Shown here: positions 48,705 to 56,527 of the stretch, piece after piece
How the letters are laid out: each line of letters starts with the position of its first letter
How positions within the stretch are numbered: the first letter of the stretch is position 1
Virus record (IMG/VR): IMGVR_UViG_3300018962_000001
Span: 62,001-126,000 of that record
Source of the DNA: a virus
Reading direction: 5' to 3' (one strand)
Length of the DNA stretch: 64,000 nt
Made by a program: the position numbers and the translations under genes
The notes under the pieces: generated by a model
The model's input: the letters and a program-made list of their open reading frames with translations, nothing else
The model's database searches: none
What the model was told of the DNA's origin: nothing

Positions 48705-48896
48705 ATCCTCCGCTGCTGCCCGCCCTTCGTACGGAGGCCCGGCGGCGGCGGCGGTATCCGCGCCGTATAGGCCGCTCTGGATACGTCTCTGGAGCATGCC
48801 CGTAAGTCAATCCCCATCACCCCCGGTGGCACGAGCGCGGGAGTCGGGCAGCGTTGGACGACGAGGCGCTGCCCGGCGAGGGGGAAACGAGGAAGT

Positions 48897-49124
48897 ATGG
48901 ACCGCAAGGAGATCGGGCGCGAGATCAATGCCCTTGCTCAACGAATCAAGCCCCATAATGTCGCCGTGGGCCGACTTTTACAAGTTGTGGCGGGGGCGGT
49001 CTTTTCGCACCGCGAAGGTCTGCTGATCCAGGTAATTCACCCAGCAGCCGAGTTGATCCTGAGTGCGTTGAAGCTGGCGCGGATTCAACAGTCTGAGCAT
49101 AGTGAAAGGGCATCCGACCCATGA
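48897..49124 (+). CDS. hypothetical protein
   Basis: A 75-residue helical protein with GAGGAAG before the ATG. The 190-base interval before it (48705-48896) shows only a (CGG)5 run and short inverted repeats. Confidence 0.6.
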   Translation: MDRKEIGREINALAQRIKPHNVAVGRLLQVVAGAVFSHREGLLIQVIHPAAELILSALKLARIQQSEHSERASDP

Positions 49125-49330
49125 GCCGCTACACACAGCGTGAACAGGACGTAGCAGACCTCTTAGATCGGGTAGAATCGGGATCTGGAGTCATCAGTGA
49201 TTTCACCGTTGACGACATTCTGCGCTACTTGATCCGGGCAACCGATCTGGAAGAAGTCACGATGTGTCTGGAGTTTATTCGTGCCGAGCAGGAATCGGCC
49301 CCCACCGATCCTGAACGGCTCTCATGGTAG
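49121..49330 (+). CDS. hypothetical protein
   Basis: A 69-residue acidic helical protein coupled by ATGA. No family recognised. Confidence 0.6.
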   Translation: MSRYTQREQDVADLLDRVESGSGVISDFTVDDILRYLIRATDLEEVTMCLEFIRAEQESAPTDPERLSW

Positions 49331-49339
49331 GAGGATACG

Positions 49340-49585
49340 TTGGTTGGGGGACAGGTGATTGATACCATTGTCCTTGTGGACAAGGTGTGGGTGAATACGC
49401 AGGCAGGGCGCGACACGTGCGCTATCTATGTCGAACGATCGCCAGATACGGAGCGGATTGCGCTCGGCGATTCGGTGTGGTGGCAAGGTCGGGAAGCGTA
49501 CTGGACCTCGGAGTCAATGGGGTGTGTCGATCGACCCATCCCGCGCATCGGGTACTCCGGTGTGGAACGCCCGGACGAGGCATAA
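49340..49585 (+). CDS. hypothetical protein
   Basis: An 81-residue beta-rich protein starting at TTG 49340 after TAGGAGGA. No family recognised. Confidence 0.5.
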   Translation: MVGGQVIDTIVLVDKVWVNTQAGRDTCAIYVERSPDTERIALGDSVWWQGREAYWTSESMGCVDRPIPRIGYSGVERPDEA

Positions 49586-49609
49586 GACCGCGATGATCGG
49601 AGCGCAGAG

Positions 49610-50020
49610 ATGTTTCCACGACGTATGAGCGATTTGCTGGATCTCGGGGTGAGCGTTCGAGTTGCCGAGCCGGATACCGATCCGTGGGATGGTGTGATCA
49701 TCCGATTTACGGAGGGAAGCTTCTCTGCTCCGGGCGAAGAAGAAGTCATCGTGATGCGAAAAGCTGACTATGATACGAGTGGTCAATCGCACGCGGGGAA
49801 TACGGCGCGGGTCGAAGTACAATACCTTACCCCGCTTGATCCGGGGGCTTCATTTCGGACGGCGGCGGCGGCGGTCTTGGAGTGGTTGAGTCGTGAATAT
49901 ATTATCGCTGAGGATAATATCGTCCGAGAGATATTCCCAACGTCCAAGACGATAGAAGAATTGGCGACCGATTTTGCAGAAACGCAGCTTCGAACGATGG
50001 CAGGCGAGGAGTGGGAATAA
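49610..50020 (+). CDS. hypothetical protein
   Basis: A 136-residue protein; (CGG)5 encodes an alanine tract near residue 85. Its TAA ends one base before tRNA-Met. Confidence 0.6.
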   Translation: MFPRRMSDLLDLGVSVRVAEPDTDPWDGVIIRFTEGSFSAPGEEEVIVMRKADYDTSGQSHAGNTARVEVQYLTPLDPGASFRTAAAAVLEWLSREYIIAEDNIVREIFPTSKTIEELATDFAETQLRTMAGEEWE

Positions 50021-50096
50021 CGCGGTGTAGCTCAACTGGTGGAGCAGGCGTCTCATACGCGCCGGGCTGGTGGTTCGAATCCACCCATCGCGACCA
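50021..50096 (+). tRNA. tRNA-Met or Ile2 (CAU)
   Basis: Acceptor CGCGGTG/CATCGCG, anticodon loop CTCATAC, T-arm GGTGG/CCACC, A73, CCA encoded. C1-G72 pairs, so not a standard initiator. Confidence 0.88.
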
Positions 50097-50144
50097 GGAC
50101 GCACAGGTATTTGCTGTACGGCTGTGCGGCCATGTTTCCTCGTT

Positions 50145-50185
50145 TGAGGCGTGGCAGGGGCGGATCGAGTCCCCGCTCCTGCCAG
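50145..50185 (+). other. T-arm-like hairpin in spacer
   Basis: GGCAGG then GGCGG-ATCGAGT-CCCCGC then CCTGCC: a hairpin whose 7-base loop resembles a T-loop. Could be a processing signal, terminator or tRNA relic. Confidence 0.35.
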
Positions 50186-50195
50186 TCTCGATTAT

Positions 50196-50271
50196 GCGCG
50201 AGTAGCTCAGCTGGCAGAGCGGCGGATTCCCATTCCGCAGGTCGCGGGTTCGATCCCCGTTTCGCGCTCCA
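50196..50271 (+). tRNA. trnG: tRNA-Gly(CCC)
   Basis: Acceptor GCGCGAG/TTCGCGC, anticodon loop TTCCCAT, T-arm GCGGG/CCCGT, T73, CCA encoded. Confidence 0.92.
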
Positions 50272-50410
50272 GTCCGATTGCCTGCGGGAGAACAGTCATG
50301 TTGTCGGGCTGACTCAAGCGCTTGGGTGATCCATTCGTGGGAGGCCGTGCGTCGACGCGGTGTGTGCAGACCAGCCTCCAAAATAGCCCCATGTGGGCAG
50401 TCGGATATAC

Positions 50411-50486
50411 GTGCTTGTAGCTCAGTTGGTAGAGCATCTGTCTGAAAAGCAGAAGGTCGCGGGTTCGATCCCCGCCGAGTACACCA
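50411..50486 (+). tRNA. trnF: tRNA-Phe(GAA)
   Basis: Acceptor GTGCTTG/CGAGTAC, anticodon loop CTGAAAA, T-arm GCGGG/CCCGC, A73, CCA encoded. Normal-order counterpart of the permuted gene at 46682. Confidence 0.92.
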
Positions 50487-50575
50487 GGGCGTAAGCCCTC
50501 CTTATTGTTCCCGCCCGGATGGACTTCTCACATGAAAGGGAAGTCCTCCCAGACGCTAACCTCCGGGCGGGGTTT

Positions 50576-50651
50576 GCGGCGGTAGCTCAAATGGTAGAGT
50601 GCCGTTCTTCCAAATCGGATGTTCCCGGTTCGAGTCCGGGTCGCCGCACCA
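50576..50651 (+). tRNA. trnG: tRNA-Gly(UCC)
   Basis: Acceptor GCGGCGG/TCGCCGC, anticodon loop CTTCCAA, T-arm CCCGG/CCGGG, A73, CCA encoded. A CCCGCCCGG/CCGGGCGGG hairpin lies upstream at about 50510-50571. Confidence 0.9.
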
Positions 50652-50769
50652 TAGGTAAGGGAGTGGCAGACTCTCGGTGCCAGGGCGCAGCGGTGGTTGG
50701 GGCTGCGGCACCATCGCGAAGGATACGGATCAGGAGTTCGCACAGCACTCCTGATCCGGCCTTCGATCT

Positions 50770-50788
50770 GCCGATATAGCTTAGTTGG
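50770..50788 (+). repeat. partial duplication of tRNA-Thr 5' end
   Basis: GCCGATATAGCTTAGTTGG repeats the first 19 bases of the following tRNA (GCCGGTATAGCTCAGTTGG) with two changes. Confidence 0.75.
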
Positions 50789-50863
50789 CCGGTATAGCTC
50801 AGTTGGGAGAGCATTTCCTTGGTAAGGAGAAGGTCCTGGGTTCGAGTCCCAGTGCTGGCCCCA
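50788..50863 (+). tRNA. trnT: tRNA-Thr(GGU)
   Basis: Acceptor GCCGGTA/TGCTGGC, anticodon loop TTGGTAA, T-arm CTGGG/CCCAG, C73, CCA encoded. Directly preceded by a partial copy of its own 5' end at 50770. Confidence 0.9.
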
Positions 50864-50883
50864 TTCGTTTGTTCGGAGGATGT

Positions 50884-51183
50884 ATGCATCTCGTGTTCCT
50901 GTTAGCTCCTGATGGCCGTCCGACCACGTTCCAAGTTGGCGAAGGTGATCCTTCAACGGGGGCTGTCTGCGATGACGAGTATGTGCTTGGGTTTGGTATG
51001 GCCTCGGAGGTCGATCCTGCCGGGCCGGACGCGGGCGATGAGGAGCGAGAGCACTTTGTCGCGCTGGTCCGCACCACGGGGCGCGATCTGGTCATGTACC
51101 GGATGACGGAGGATGGCAGCGCGATTGATATGGCGCGTCCGATCGGCATGTTCCTCTGGAGGGACTTTAGTAATGCCGGGTGA
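50884..51183 (+). CDS. hypothetical protein
   Basis: A 99-residue protein; GGAGG precedes the ATG at 50884. Longer upstream frames run through the tRNA and are rejected. Confidence 0.6.
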   Translation: MHLVFLLAPDGRPTTFQVGEGDPSTGAVCDDEYVLGFGMASEVDPAGPDAGDEEREHFVALVRTTGRDLVMYRMTEDGSAIDMARPIGMFLWRDFSNAG

Positions 51184-51403
51184 TTCCGTGGACGTGTCCC
51201 GGATGCGCCGAGTCGATGAGATCCAGGTGGGTCTGCCCTATCTTGTCGCCTTTCATGCCGATTGTGTCTCCGGTCAGTTTCTTGCGACCCTGATTCATCG
51301 GGACACGAACCCCTATGATCCACCGGAGTATATCCTTTTCTGGAGTAATGGGGTTCGTCTCGCAGGCTATATCGACAACTTCACGATTGAGGAAATGCTA
51401 TGA
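51173..51403 (+). CDS. hypothetical protein, paralogue of 51400
   Basis: A 76-residue beta-rich protein; GGAGGGAC precedes the ATG at 51173. Its VDEIQVGLPYLVAFHAD pattern matches VDELEVGEFYWVRIDAD in the next gene, a tandem duplication. Confidence 0.6.
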   Translation: MPGDSVDVSRMRRVDEIQVGLPYLVAFHADCVSGQFLATLIHRDTNPYDPPEYILFWSNGVRLAGYIDNFTIEEML

Positions 51404-51669
51404 GCTGGCGCGATCGGGTCGAGGTCGATGAGCTAGAGGTCGGTGAATTCTACTGGGTCCGCATTGATGCTGATCCAATTCGCGCCAGCTTTGTTGCCCT
51501 GTTACTCGGTGTTGAATCGAGTCAGGATGACACGGAAACGGTGTACACCTTTCACTGGGGCACCGGCGCGGAACTGACCGGCCCGGCCCGGTCGTTTATT
51601 TTCGAGAAGGCGTACATGCCCTCCTATAGTCGAATTCTTTGGAGCGGGAAGGGGTCGACGCCGACTTAG
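51400..51669 (+). CDS. hypothetical protein, paralogue of 51173
   Basis: An 89-residue beta-rich protein coupled by ATGA; shares a VDE..VG...V..D start and an FxWxxG centre with the gene before. Confidence 0.6.
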   Translation: MSWRDRVEVDELEVGEFYWVRIDADPIRASFVALLLGVESSQDDTETVYTFHWGTGAELTGPARSFIFEKAYMPSYSRILWSGKGSTPT

Positions 51670-51683
51670 GGACCTTCAGCAAT

Positions 51684-51759
51684 GCCTGCCTAACTCAACT
51701 GGTAGAGTGGCTCTTTTACACGGAGTAAGTTGGGGGTTCGAGTCCCTCGGCGGGCACCA
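51684..51759 (+). tRNA. trnV: tRNA-Val(UAC)
   Basis: Acceptor GCCTGCC/GGCGGGC, anticodon loop TTTACAC, T-arm GGGGG/CCCTC, A73, CCA encoded. Confidence 0.9.
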
Positions 51760-51764
51760 CAGGT

Positions 51765-51852
51765 AGGGCGGCTGTAACCAATGGCCTGCCAGATCGTACC
51801 GGATAGACGTATTCGCCACCTCGATCTGGAAAACCGCCGCCCACACCCGAAC
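51765..51852 (+). ncRNA. two-tier hairpin in spacer
   Basis: GGGCGG/CCGCCC outer helix, CCAGATCG/CGATCTGG inner helix, 3' internal strand beginning AAAAC as in the elements at 44067 and 46201. The loop has no tRNA arm. Weak family membership. Confidence 0.4.
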
Positions 51853-51990
51853 GCAACGCGGCGATATGACGTGTTGAGCAACGTGACCTTGCTAGGTGGA
51901 GACAACGGTGAGGACCATCTCTTTGAGGGTGCGACATCGCAAGATTAGCGCCGTTCCACCAATCGGGGAAGGACCGATCGTTCGGGGCGT

Positions 51991-52063
51991 GCCGGAGTGG
52001 CGCAATTGGCAGCGCAGCGGGTTTGTATCTCGCGGGTTGGCGGTTCGACTCCGCCCTTCGGCC
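51991..52063 (+). tRNA. trnT: tRNA-Thr(UGU)
   Basis: Acceptor GCCGGAG/CTTCGGC, D-arm GCGC/GCGC, anticodon loop TTTGTAT, T-arm GGCGG/CCGCC, C73, no full CCA encoded. Confidence 0.9.
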
Positions 52064-52086
52064 CACACTATGAAGGATGCCTGATC

Positions 52087-52437
52087 GTGGATGGTGATTC
52101 GATCAATGTGACGGCGATGAACATTCAGCTTCAGCCAGGGCAGCAGATTCAGGCGTATCTCTGGCAGTGCGGCGACGAGTACTGCCAATGCACCGAACCA
52201 CGCATCCAAATTATGGATGCGATGCCGACGTTGCCACCGAGGCAACCGTACTGGACTCCTCGCCGGGATCTCTGGATCGGACCGTTCGGATCGGGCATCC
52301 ATGATTTCCCTGATGAATACGCCCAGACCAAAGCCCAGACTGTTGCAGCAGTGCGAGCGTTTCAGGCGGCAGGATTTGAGGTAAAGCTCGACACCACGAT
52401 CGAGTGGTGGTTGGAAGAATCCACAGACCAGGAGTAA
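52087..52437 (+). CDS. hypothetical protein
   Basis: A 116-residue protein from GTG 52087 after AAGGA. CGDEYCQCTEP near residue 28 may bind metal. No family recognised. Confidence 0.5.
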   Translation: MDGDSINVTAMNIQLQPGQQIQAYLWQCGDEYCQCTEPRIQIMDAMPTLPPRQPYWTPRRDLWIGPFGSGIHDFPDEYAQTKAQTVAAVRAFQAAGFEVKLDTTIEWWLEESTDQE

Positions 52438-52608
52438 ACACGAGCGAGGCGATGGGCGAGTGTGGCAGGATGACACCTTTCTGGACCGGCGGCGGCGGCG
52501 GATCTGCCTGGGACGCCACCACGTCCCCAGAAGCGCGGCAGCGCGGGCAGGCAGCCCGACCGAAGGAATCGCTGCACGAGCCGGATCGAGACCGGCCCAC
52601 GCCACCAT

Positions 52609-52683
52609 GCGGCTATCGTCTAGGGGTGAAGATGGGATCTTGCCATGATCCAGACGGCGGTTCGAGTCCGCCTAGCCGCACCA
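52609..52683 (+). tRNA. trnG: tRNA-Gly(GCC)
   Basis: Acceptor GCGGCTA/TAGCCGC perfect, anticodon loop TTGCCAT, T-arm GGCGG/CCGCC, A73, CCA encoded. Confidence 0.92.
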
Positions 52684-52687
52684 GCAC

Positions 52688-52772
52688 GCAAGCGTGGCGA
52701 AATTGGGAGACGCGCCGCACTTAAACTGCGGTGGCTTCGGTCATGCGGGTTCGAGTCCCGCCGCTTGCACCA
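52688..52772 (+). tRNA. trnL: tRNA-Leu(UAA)
   Basis: Acceptor GCAAGCG/CGCTTGC, anticodon loop CTTAAAC, variable arm TGGCTTCGGTCAT, T-arm GCGGG/CCCGC, A73, CCA encoded. Confidence 0.93.
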
Positions 52773-52803
52773 ACAAAGGATCGCTAGTATCGGGGCTTTC
52801 TCT

Positions 52804-52879
52804 GCCGGTGTGGCGCAATTGGTAGCGCACCTCATTCGTAATGAGGGGGTTGTGGGTTCAAGTCCCACCATCGGCCCCA
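52804..52879 (+). tRNA. trnT: tRNA-Thr(CGU)
   Basis: Acceptor GCCGGTG/CATCGGC, anticodon loop TTCGTAA, T-arm GTGGG/CCCAC, C73, CCA encoded. Confidence 0.92.
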
Positions 52880-53059
52880 TTCCCGGTTCTCGCTCCGGGT
52901 TAGGACCGAAAGGGCAAGGTCGTCGCGAGTCGACACGACCACCACCAAAAGCGAAACAAGACGCGCGTGCGGGAACCCGGCACTTGGTCGTGACTAGCCG
53001 ATCAGGCGTGGCATGTCGGTCTGTGCGAATCCCACGTCCCGCAACGTAGCTTCTCCTTC

Positions 53060-53088
53060 TTGACATACGCGCTATCTTGCGCTATGAT
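53060..53088 (+). promoter_or_regulatory. sigma70-type promoter with GCGC dyad
   Basis: TTGACA at 53060, 17-base spacer with ACGCGC and TTGCGC, TATGAT at 53083. Confidence 0.88.
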
Positions 53089-53114
53089 GCAAAGGTAGCA
53101 TACAAGGAGGCGAT

Positions 53115-53471
53115 ATGGAGGCTGAGGCAAAGATTGAGGTATCGTGGCACCAAGTCGAAGCGATTCGGGCGCGCATAGCCTTAATCTTGAAACATGATCG
53201 CTGTTTTGATGCCAGTCCGTTACGAGTCGCCGCGGCGCAGGTGTGCTTTGACCTGTATCGGATTCATCACTTGCGGGTTGACCGGCCCACAGCGGATTAT
53301 GCCGCTGCCCTATTTGCGATGGTCGAGCACAAAGGGCACCTGTTGTTTGGAAGTCGTCCTGGATGTGCCTATTGTCAAGGTCTGATTCGCTTTAATGAGC
53401 GCGATGCGGCGGCACTCCGGGCTACCTATGAGTCCGCAGATCGCGCGGTGGAGACTGTTGCGCATGAGTGA
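53115..53471 (+). CDS. hypothetical helical protein
   Basis: A 118-residue helical protein with CAYC near residue 84 and ACAAGGAGG before the ATG. No family recognised. Confidence 0.65.
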   Translation: MEAEAKIEVSWHQVEAIRARIALILKHDRCFDASPLRVAAAQVCFDLYRIHHLRVDRPTADYAAALFAMVEHKGHLLFGSRPGCAYCQGLIRFNERDAAALRATYESADRAVETVAHE

Positions 53472-53661
53472 TGCGTATGATTTTACCGTCGCCCTTGGCC
53501 GATCCTTTGCCAATCCTGCGGCGGCGGCGGCGTGGCTCAATACGCCGAGTCCTGCATTAAAGGGCGAGCGGCCCGTTGTGGTGGCGCACCGTGGCGAGTA
53601 TGACGCGGTGATCGCGGCCATCTCGGCGGATCGTGAATCCGCCGAGAAAGAGATCGTATGA
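53464..53661 (+). CDS. DUF2384/MbcA-like small protein
   Basis: A 65-residue protein. WLNTPSPAL near residue 25, preceded by an alanine tract from (CGG)5, and a closing helix echo the gene at 11558 and the toxin-binding domain of Xre/MbcA antitoxins. No toxin adjoins it. Confidence 0.5.
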   Translation: MSDAYDFTVALGRSFANPAAAAAWLNTPSPALKGERPVVVAHRGEYDAVIAAISADRESAEKEIV

Positions 53662-53858
53662 AGATCTTGTTCGCCTATCATACCGATCAAGACCAGCTCC
53701 GTGCCTTTGCCGATAAAGTACAGGCGGATGTTCGGGCACATATCGGTACCTATTGTGAGGATGAAGAATCCTCGGTGGATCTCCATATCGAGGAAGCAGA
53801 TCTGTTTGAGGTTCGGACGATCGCACATGCCTTTGGCGTCGACCTCGAAGAAGCCTGA
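53658..53858 (+). CDS. hypothetical acidic protein
   Basis: A 66-residue, very acidic protein coupled by ATGA. No family recognised. Confidence 0.6.
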   Translation: MKILFAYHTDQDQLRAFADKVQADVRAHIGTYCEDEESSVDLHIEEADLFEVRTIAHAFGVDLEEA

Positions 53859-53871
53859 TCGCTGTTCTTGA

Positions 53872-53946
53872 TGTCCGGTAGCTCAATGGTAGAGCGGCGC
53901 ACTGTTAATGCGCTGGTTGTGGGTTCGAGTCCCACCTGGGCAGCCA
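53872..53946 (+). tRNA. trnN: tRNA-Asn(GUU)
   Basis: Acceptor TGTCCGG/CTGGGCA, anticodon loop CTGTTAA, T-arm GTGGG/CCCAC, G73, CCA encoded. Confidence 0.92.
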
Positions 53947-54095
53947 GTCGATCGAGGTCTGCGGAATCTGGGTCGGACCCCGTGTACGCCGGGCGGCTAC
54001 GGCGTAGCTAGGTGCTGGGACGTGCAGCATCCCTTGTATCTCGCCAGGGGCGAAGCGAGTACCTGCCGGATGATCCGCAGATCGATCCGGCACGC
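53947..54095 (+). other. structured spacer RNA
   Basis: GATCGA-TCTGCGGA (about 53950) pairs with TCCGCAGATCGATC (about 54073) across a 2-base bulge; inside are TACGCCG/CGGCGTA and GGTGCTG/CAGCATC hairpins. No gene. Confidence 0.45.
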
Positions 54096-54169
54096 TGCGG
54101 AGTAGAGGAGTGGTCGTCCTCATCTGGCTCATAACCAGAAGATCGGTGGTTCGAATCCACCCTCCGCGA
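54096..54169 (+). tRNA. tRNA-Met or Ile2 (CAU), second copy
   Basis: Acceptor TGCGGAG/CTCCGCG, D-arm GAGG/CCTC, anticodon loop CTCATAA, T-arm GGTGG/CCACC, A73, no encoded CCA. Confidence 0.9.
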
Positions 54170-54173
54170 CTAT

Positions 54174-54248
54174 GGGGGCGTATGCTATGGGTAATGCAGC
54201 GAGACTTTCAATCTCGTGATGGGGGTTCGAGTCCCCCCGTCCCTACCA
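54174..54248 (+). tRNA. trnE: tRNA-Glu(UUC)
   Basis: Acceptor GGGGGCG/CGTCCCT, anticodon loop CTTTCAA, T-arm GGGGG/CCCCC, A73, CCA encoded. Confidence 0.9.
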
Positions 54249-54269
54249 TTTTGTTGGATCGGAGGCCCT

Positions 54270-54965
54270 ATGTGGCACCCGGCGATGCCGGAGGCGTATC
54301 AGAACCAGATCCTTACGGCGGATTGCCGGGCATTTGCCGCGCAGATCCCGGACGAAAGCTGTGACTTGATCTTTACTGATCCCGTGTACGAGCGCATCGA
54401 GGACTATGCCTGGCTCGCGGAAACGGCGCAGCGAATCTTGAAACCAAACTCGGCCTGTCTCGTCTGGTATGATCATCCACGTTTTGATGCTGCCTATCGT
54501 GTGATGGTTCCACCCCTCACCTATGTGTGGCAGATGTACTGGCAGCGGTATGGCGCACCTACGGCGGGGCGTGCGGGCATTACGGTGATTACGCCGTGTC
54601 TTTGGCTTGAAAAGGGGCGAAGTCGAACGTATCGCAAAATCGGGGATGCCTACGGCGCTGGATTTGGTGGGGATCGGCTCTTTGAGCATAAGTGGTCAAA
54701 GCCCTATGGCCTTGTGCGCAAATGGGTGGATGCCTTTACCAAACCGGGGATGGTGGTCGCCGATTTCTTCTGTGGGTCAGGCGTGGTACCGGGTGCGTGT
54801 ACCGAGCTAGGGCGCAACTATCTCGCCTGCGAGATCGATCCGCACACGGCAAGCAAAGCCCGGCAGGCGGTCAGTCGGATTCAGGTCCCCCATCCCGATC
54901 TTGTCGGTCAGGAGGGCTGGGACATGGGCGCTCAGAAAAAGAAACGGAAAGGATCACGGACATGA
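54270..54965 (+). CDS. DNA methyltransferase, DPPY-first (N4/N6) type
   Basis: A 231-residue enzyme. LIFTDPVYERIEDY near residue 32 is a DPPY-type catalytic motif with Val replacing the second Pro; VVADFFCGSGVVPGA near 173 is the SAM-binding FxGxG motif. That order is the beta class of amino-methyltransferases. A basic tail (KKKRKGSR) follows. GGAGG precedes the ATG. No restriction gene nearby. Confidence 0.78.
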   Translation: MWHPAMPEAYQNQILTADCRAFAAQIPDESCDLIFTDPVYERIEDYAWLAETAQRILKPNSACLVWYDHPRFDAAYRVMVPPLTYVWQMYWQRYGAPTAGRAGITVITPCLWLEKGRSRTYRKIGDAYGAGFGGDRLFEHKWSKPYGLVRKWVDAFTKPGMVVADFFCGSGVVPGACTELGRNYLACEIDPHTASKARQAVSRIQVPHPDLVGQEGWDMGAQKKKRKGSRT

Positions 54966-55708
54966 GGGTTGAGTCATTTGAGGTAGCGATCCCGGAAGGG
55001 TTGGAGAGTGGTGAGGGCTATGTGCATGTCGCCTCCGGGCAGGTATTTTCGGTCGCCCTGCACAATTACGATCCGACCCATCGGTGTAACGCGACCGTGA
55101 CGGTCAATGGCCGTCCGGCGGGAACCTTCCGCCTGGACCGCGGAGGATTGGCTCAGGCAGTGACTCGCATCACCCATCCATCGGATTCCCAACAACTATT
55201 TACGGCGTTCGCCGTGGAGAGCACTGCCGGACAGATTGTGGGTGCAGCACCAACGGCCCAGGAGGGCGGCCTCATCGAGGTTCGCTTTGTGCCGGAGGAT
55301 CGGAGGCCCTATCGTCCGGTGCCTCTGGTTGTGTCAGAGGCATCTCCAACCTCGACCTGGCCGGGCGTCCCCAAGCGAATGATGCCAGGCGCTCCGCCGA
55401 TCTCGTATGACTCGGAAGGGCTTATGGGCGCGGCGGGTGCGGCGATTGATATGGGCGACATCGCCTTTGCCAGCCCCGGTCCCGCGCGGCGTTCAACGCC
55501 AGCGCCGGAATCGACACTCCAGGCTGCGACGGTCGGCTTAACGGGCCACACGAGCCATCAGTACCGGAGCGCTCCCGCCATGCCACTTGATGAGGCACGG
55601 GCCGTCACGATCCGCCTCCGGCTGGTAATCAATCCCGGCCTGGCACCGCAGGGCACGTCTGGGCAGGGTGTCGATCGGGGCAATCCGATCCCGCCACCGA
55701 TCGGGTAA
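54962..55708 (+). CDS. hypothetical beta-rich protein
   Basis: A 248-residue protein coupled by ATGA to the methyltransferase. The first 120 residues look like a beta-sandwich; the rest is Pro/Ala/Gly-rich and probably disordered. No family recognised. Confidence 0.6.
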   Translation: MRVESFEVAIPEGLESGEGYVHVASGQVFSVALHNYDPTHRCNATVTVNGRPAGTFRLDRGGLAQAVTRITHPSDSQQLFTAFAVESTAGQIVGAAPTAQEGGLIEVRFVPEDRRPYRPVPLVVSEASPTSTWPGVPKRMMPGAPPISYDSEGLMGAAGAAIDMGDIAFASPGPARRSTPAPESTLQAATVGLTGHTSHQYRSAPAMPLDEARAVTIRLRLVINPGLAPQGTSGQGVDRGNPIPPPIG

Positions 55709-55718
55709 GGGCAACGAT

Positions 55719-56012
55719 ATGCGTAATTGGCAGGCGGATCTTACCCGGTATTGTGAACTGTATCCGATGTACTATGCCGATCTGGTGGAACGGTGGACGA
55801 TTGAACAGGTCGGCGATCGCTGGGTGCTCTGTGAAGCAGGGCGGATCGCGACTCCCGACGAGTATGAGTCGGCGGCGGCGGCGGATACCGATCGATGGCT
55901 CCAGATTTATATCGCCCTGGATCAGCACGACCAATGTCGATCGATCGATCGAGCACTCCGACGTGAACTGGCGCATCGCATGGACGCCTATCGTGATGTC
56001 TTAGAACCCTAA
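55719..56012 (+). CDS. hypothetical protein
   Basis: A 97-residue protein; an alanine tract near residue 53 comes from (CGG)5. Its TAA ends one base before tRNA-Cys. Confidence 0.6.
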   Translation: MRNWQADLTRYCELYPMYYADLVERWTIEQVGDRWVLCEAGRIATPDEYESAAAADTDRWLQIYIALDQHDQCRSIDRALRRELAHRMDAYRDVLEP

Positions 56013-56088
56013 CTCGGCGAGGCGAAATGGGAACGCGGCTGTCTGCAAAACAGCTATTGAGCGGGATCGTAACCCGCCGCCGAGTCCA
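56013..56088 (+). tRNA. trnC: tRNA-Cys(GCA)
   Basis: Acceptor CTCGGCG/CGCCGAG, anticodon loop CTGCAAA, T-stem GCGGG/CCCGC, T73, CCA encoded. The T-loop ATCGTAA departs from TTCRANN. Confidence 0.88.
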
Positions 56089-56134
56089 TGAGCCACCGAT
56101 GGTTGGTAACGCCCAGCGGTGCAGTGACGGCGTG

Positions 56135-56175
56135 ATCCCCGTACCGTGCTCAACGGGGATGCCTGGGACCGAGGC
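56135..56175 (+). ncRNA. repeated hairpin RNA, copy A
   Basis: ATCCCCGT/ACGGGGAT around loop ACCGTGCTCA, then GCCT-GGGACCG-AGGC and GAG. Copy B is at 56361 with a different stem but the same loop core. Confidence 0.45.
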
Positions 56176-56209
56176 GAGCTAAGAACTGCCCTCAATCGGT
56201 CCACCTTAC

Positions 56210-56286
56210 GGCGCTGTCGCCAAGCGGATCAAGGCACTGGTCTTCGGAACCAGCATCCGCAGGTTCGAATCCTGCCAGCGTCGCCA
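56210..56286 (+). tRNA. trnR: tRNA-Arg(UCG)
   Basis: Acceptor GGCGCTG/CAGCGTC, anticodon loop CTTCGGA, T-arm GCAGG/CCTGC, G73, CCA encoded. Confidence 0.92.
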
Positions 56287-56360
56287 GAGTGTCCGATCTC
56301 TAGTGTGGTGCATGGGGGGATCGGTCGGGCCGGGGTGGAATCCGGTACCATTGCGGTGTG

Positions 56361-56410
56361 GTTTCCGTGCCGCGCTCAACGGAAACAGCCTCCCGGAGCC
56401 AGGGCGAGTT
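56361..56410 (+). ncRNA. repeated hairpin RNA, copy B
   Basis: GTTTCCGT/ACGGAAAC around loop GCCGCGCTCA, followed by AGCCTCCCGGAGCCAGGGCG. Stem bases differ from copy A with pairing kept. Confidence 0.45.
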
Positions 56411-56438
56411 CTCCTTTCACTCACATGGCTCCAGTTTT

Positions 56439-56515
56439 GGCCCGGTCTTACTAACGGTCGAGGTGGCATGATTCTCAATCATGAGGTACGGGTTCGATTC
56501 CCGTCCGGGCTACCA
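56439..56515 (+). tRNA. trnE: tRNA-Glu(CUC)
   Basis: Acceptor GGCCCGG/CCGGGCT, anticodon loop TTCTCAA, T-arm ACGGG/CCCGT, A73, CCA encoded. The D-arm is weak. Confidence 0.85.
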
Positions 56516-56527
56516 CGGAGATCACGG

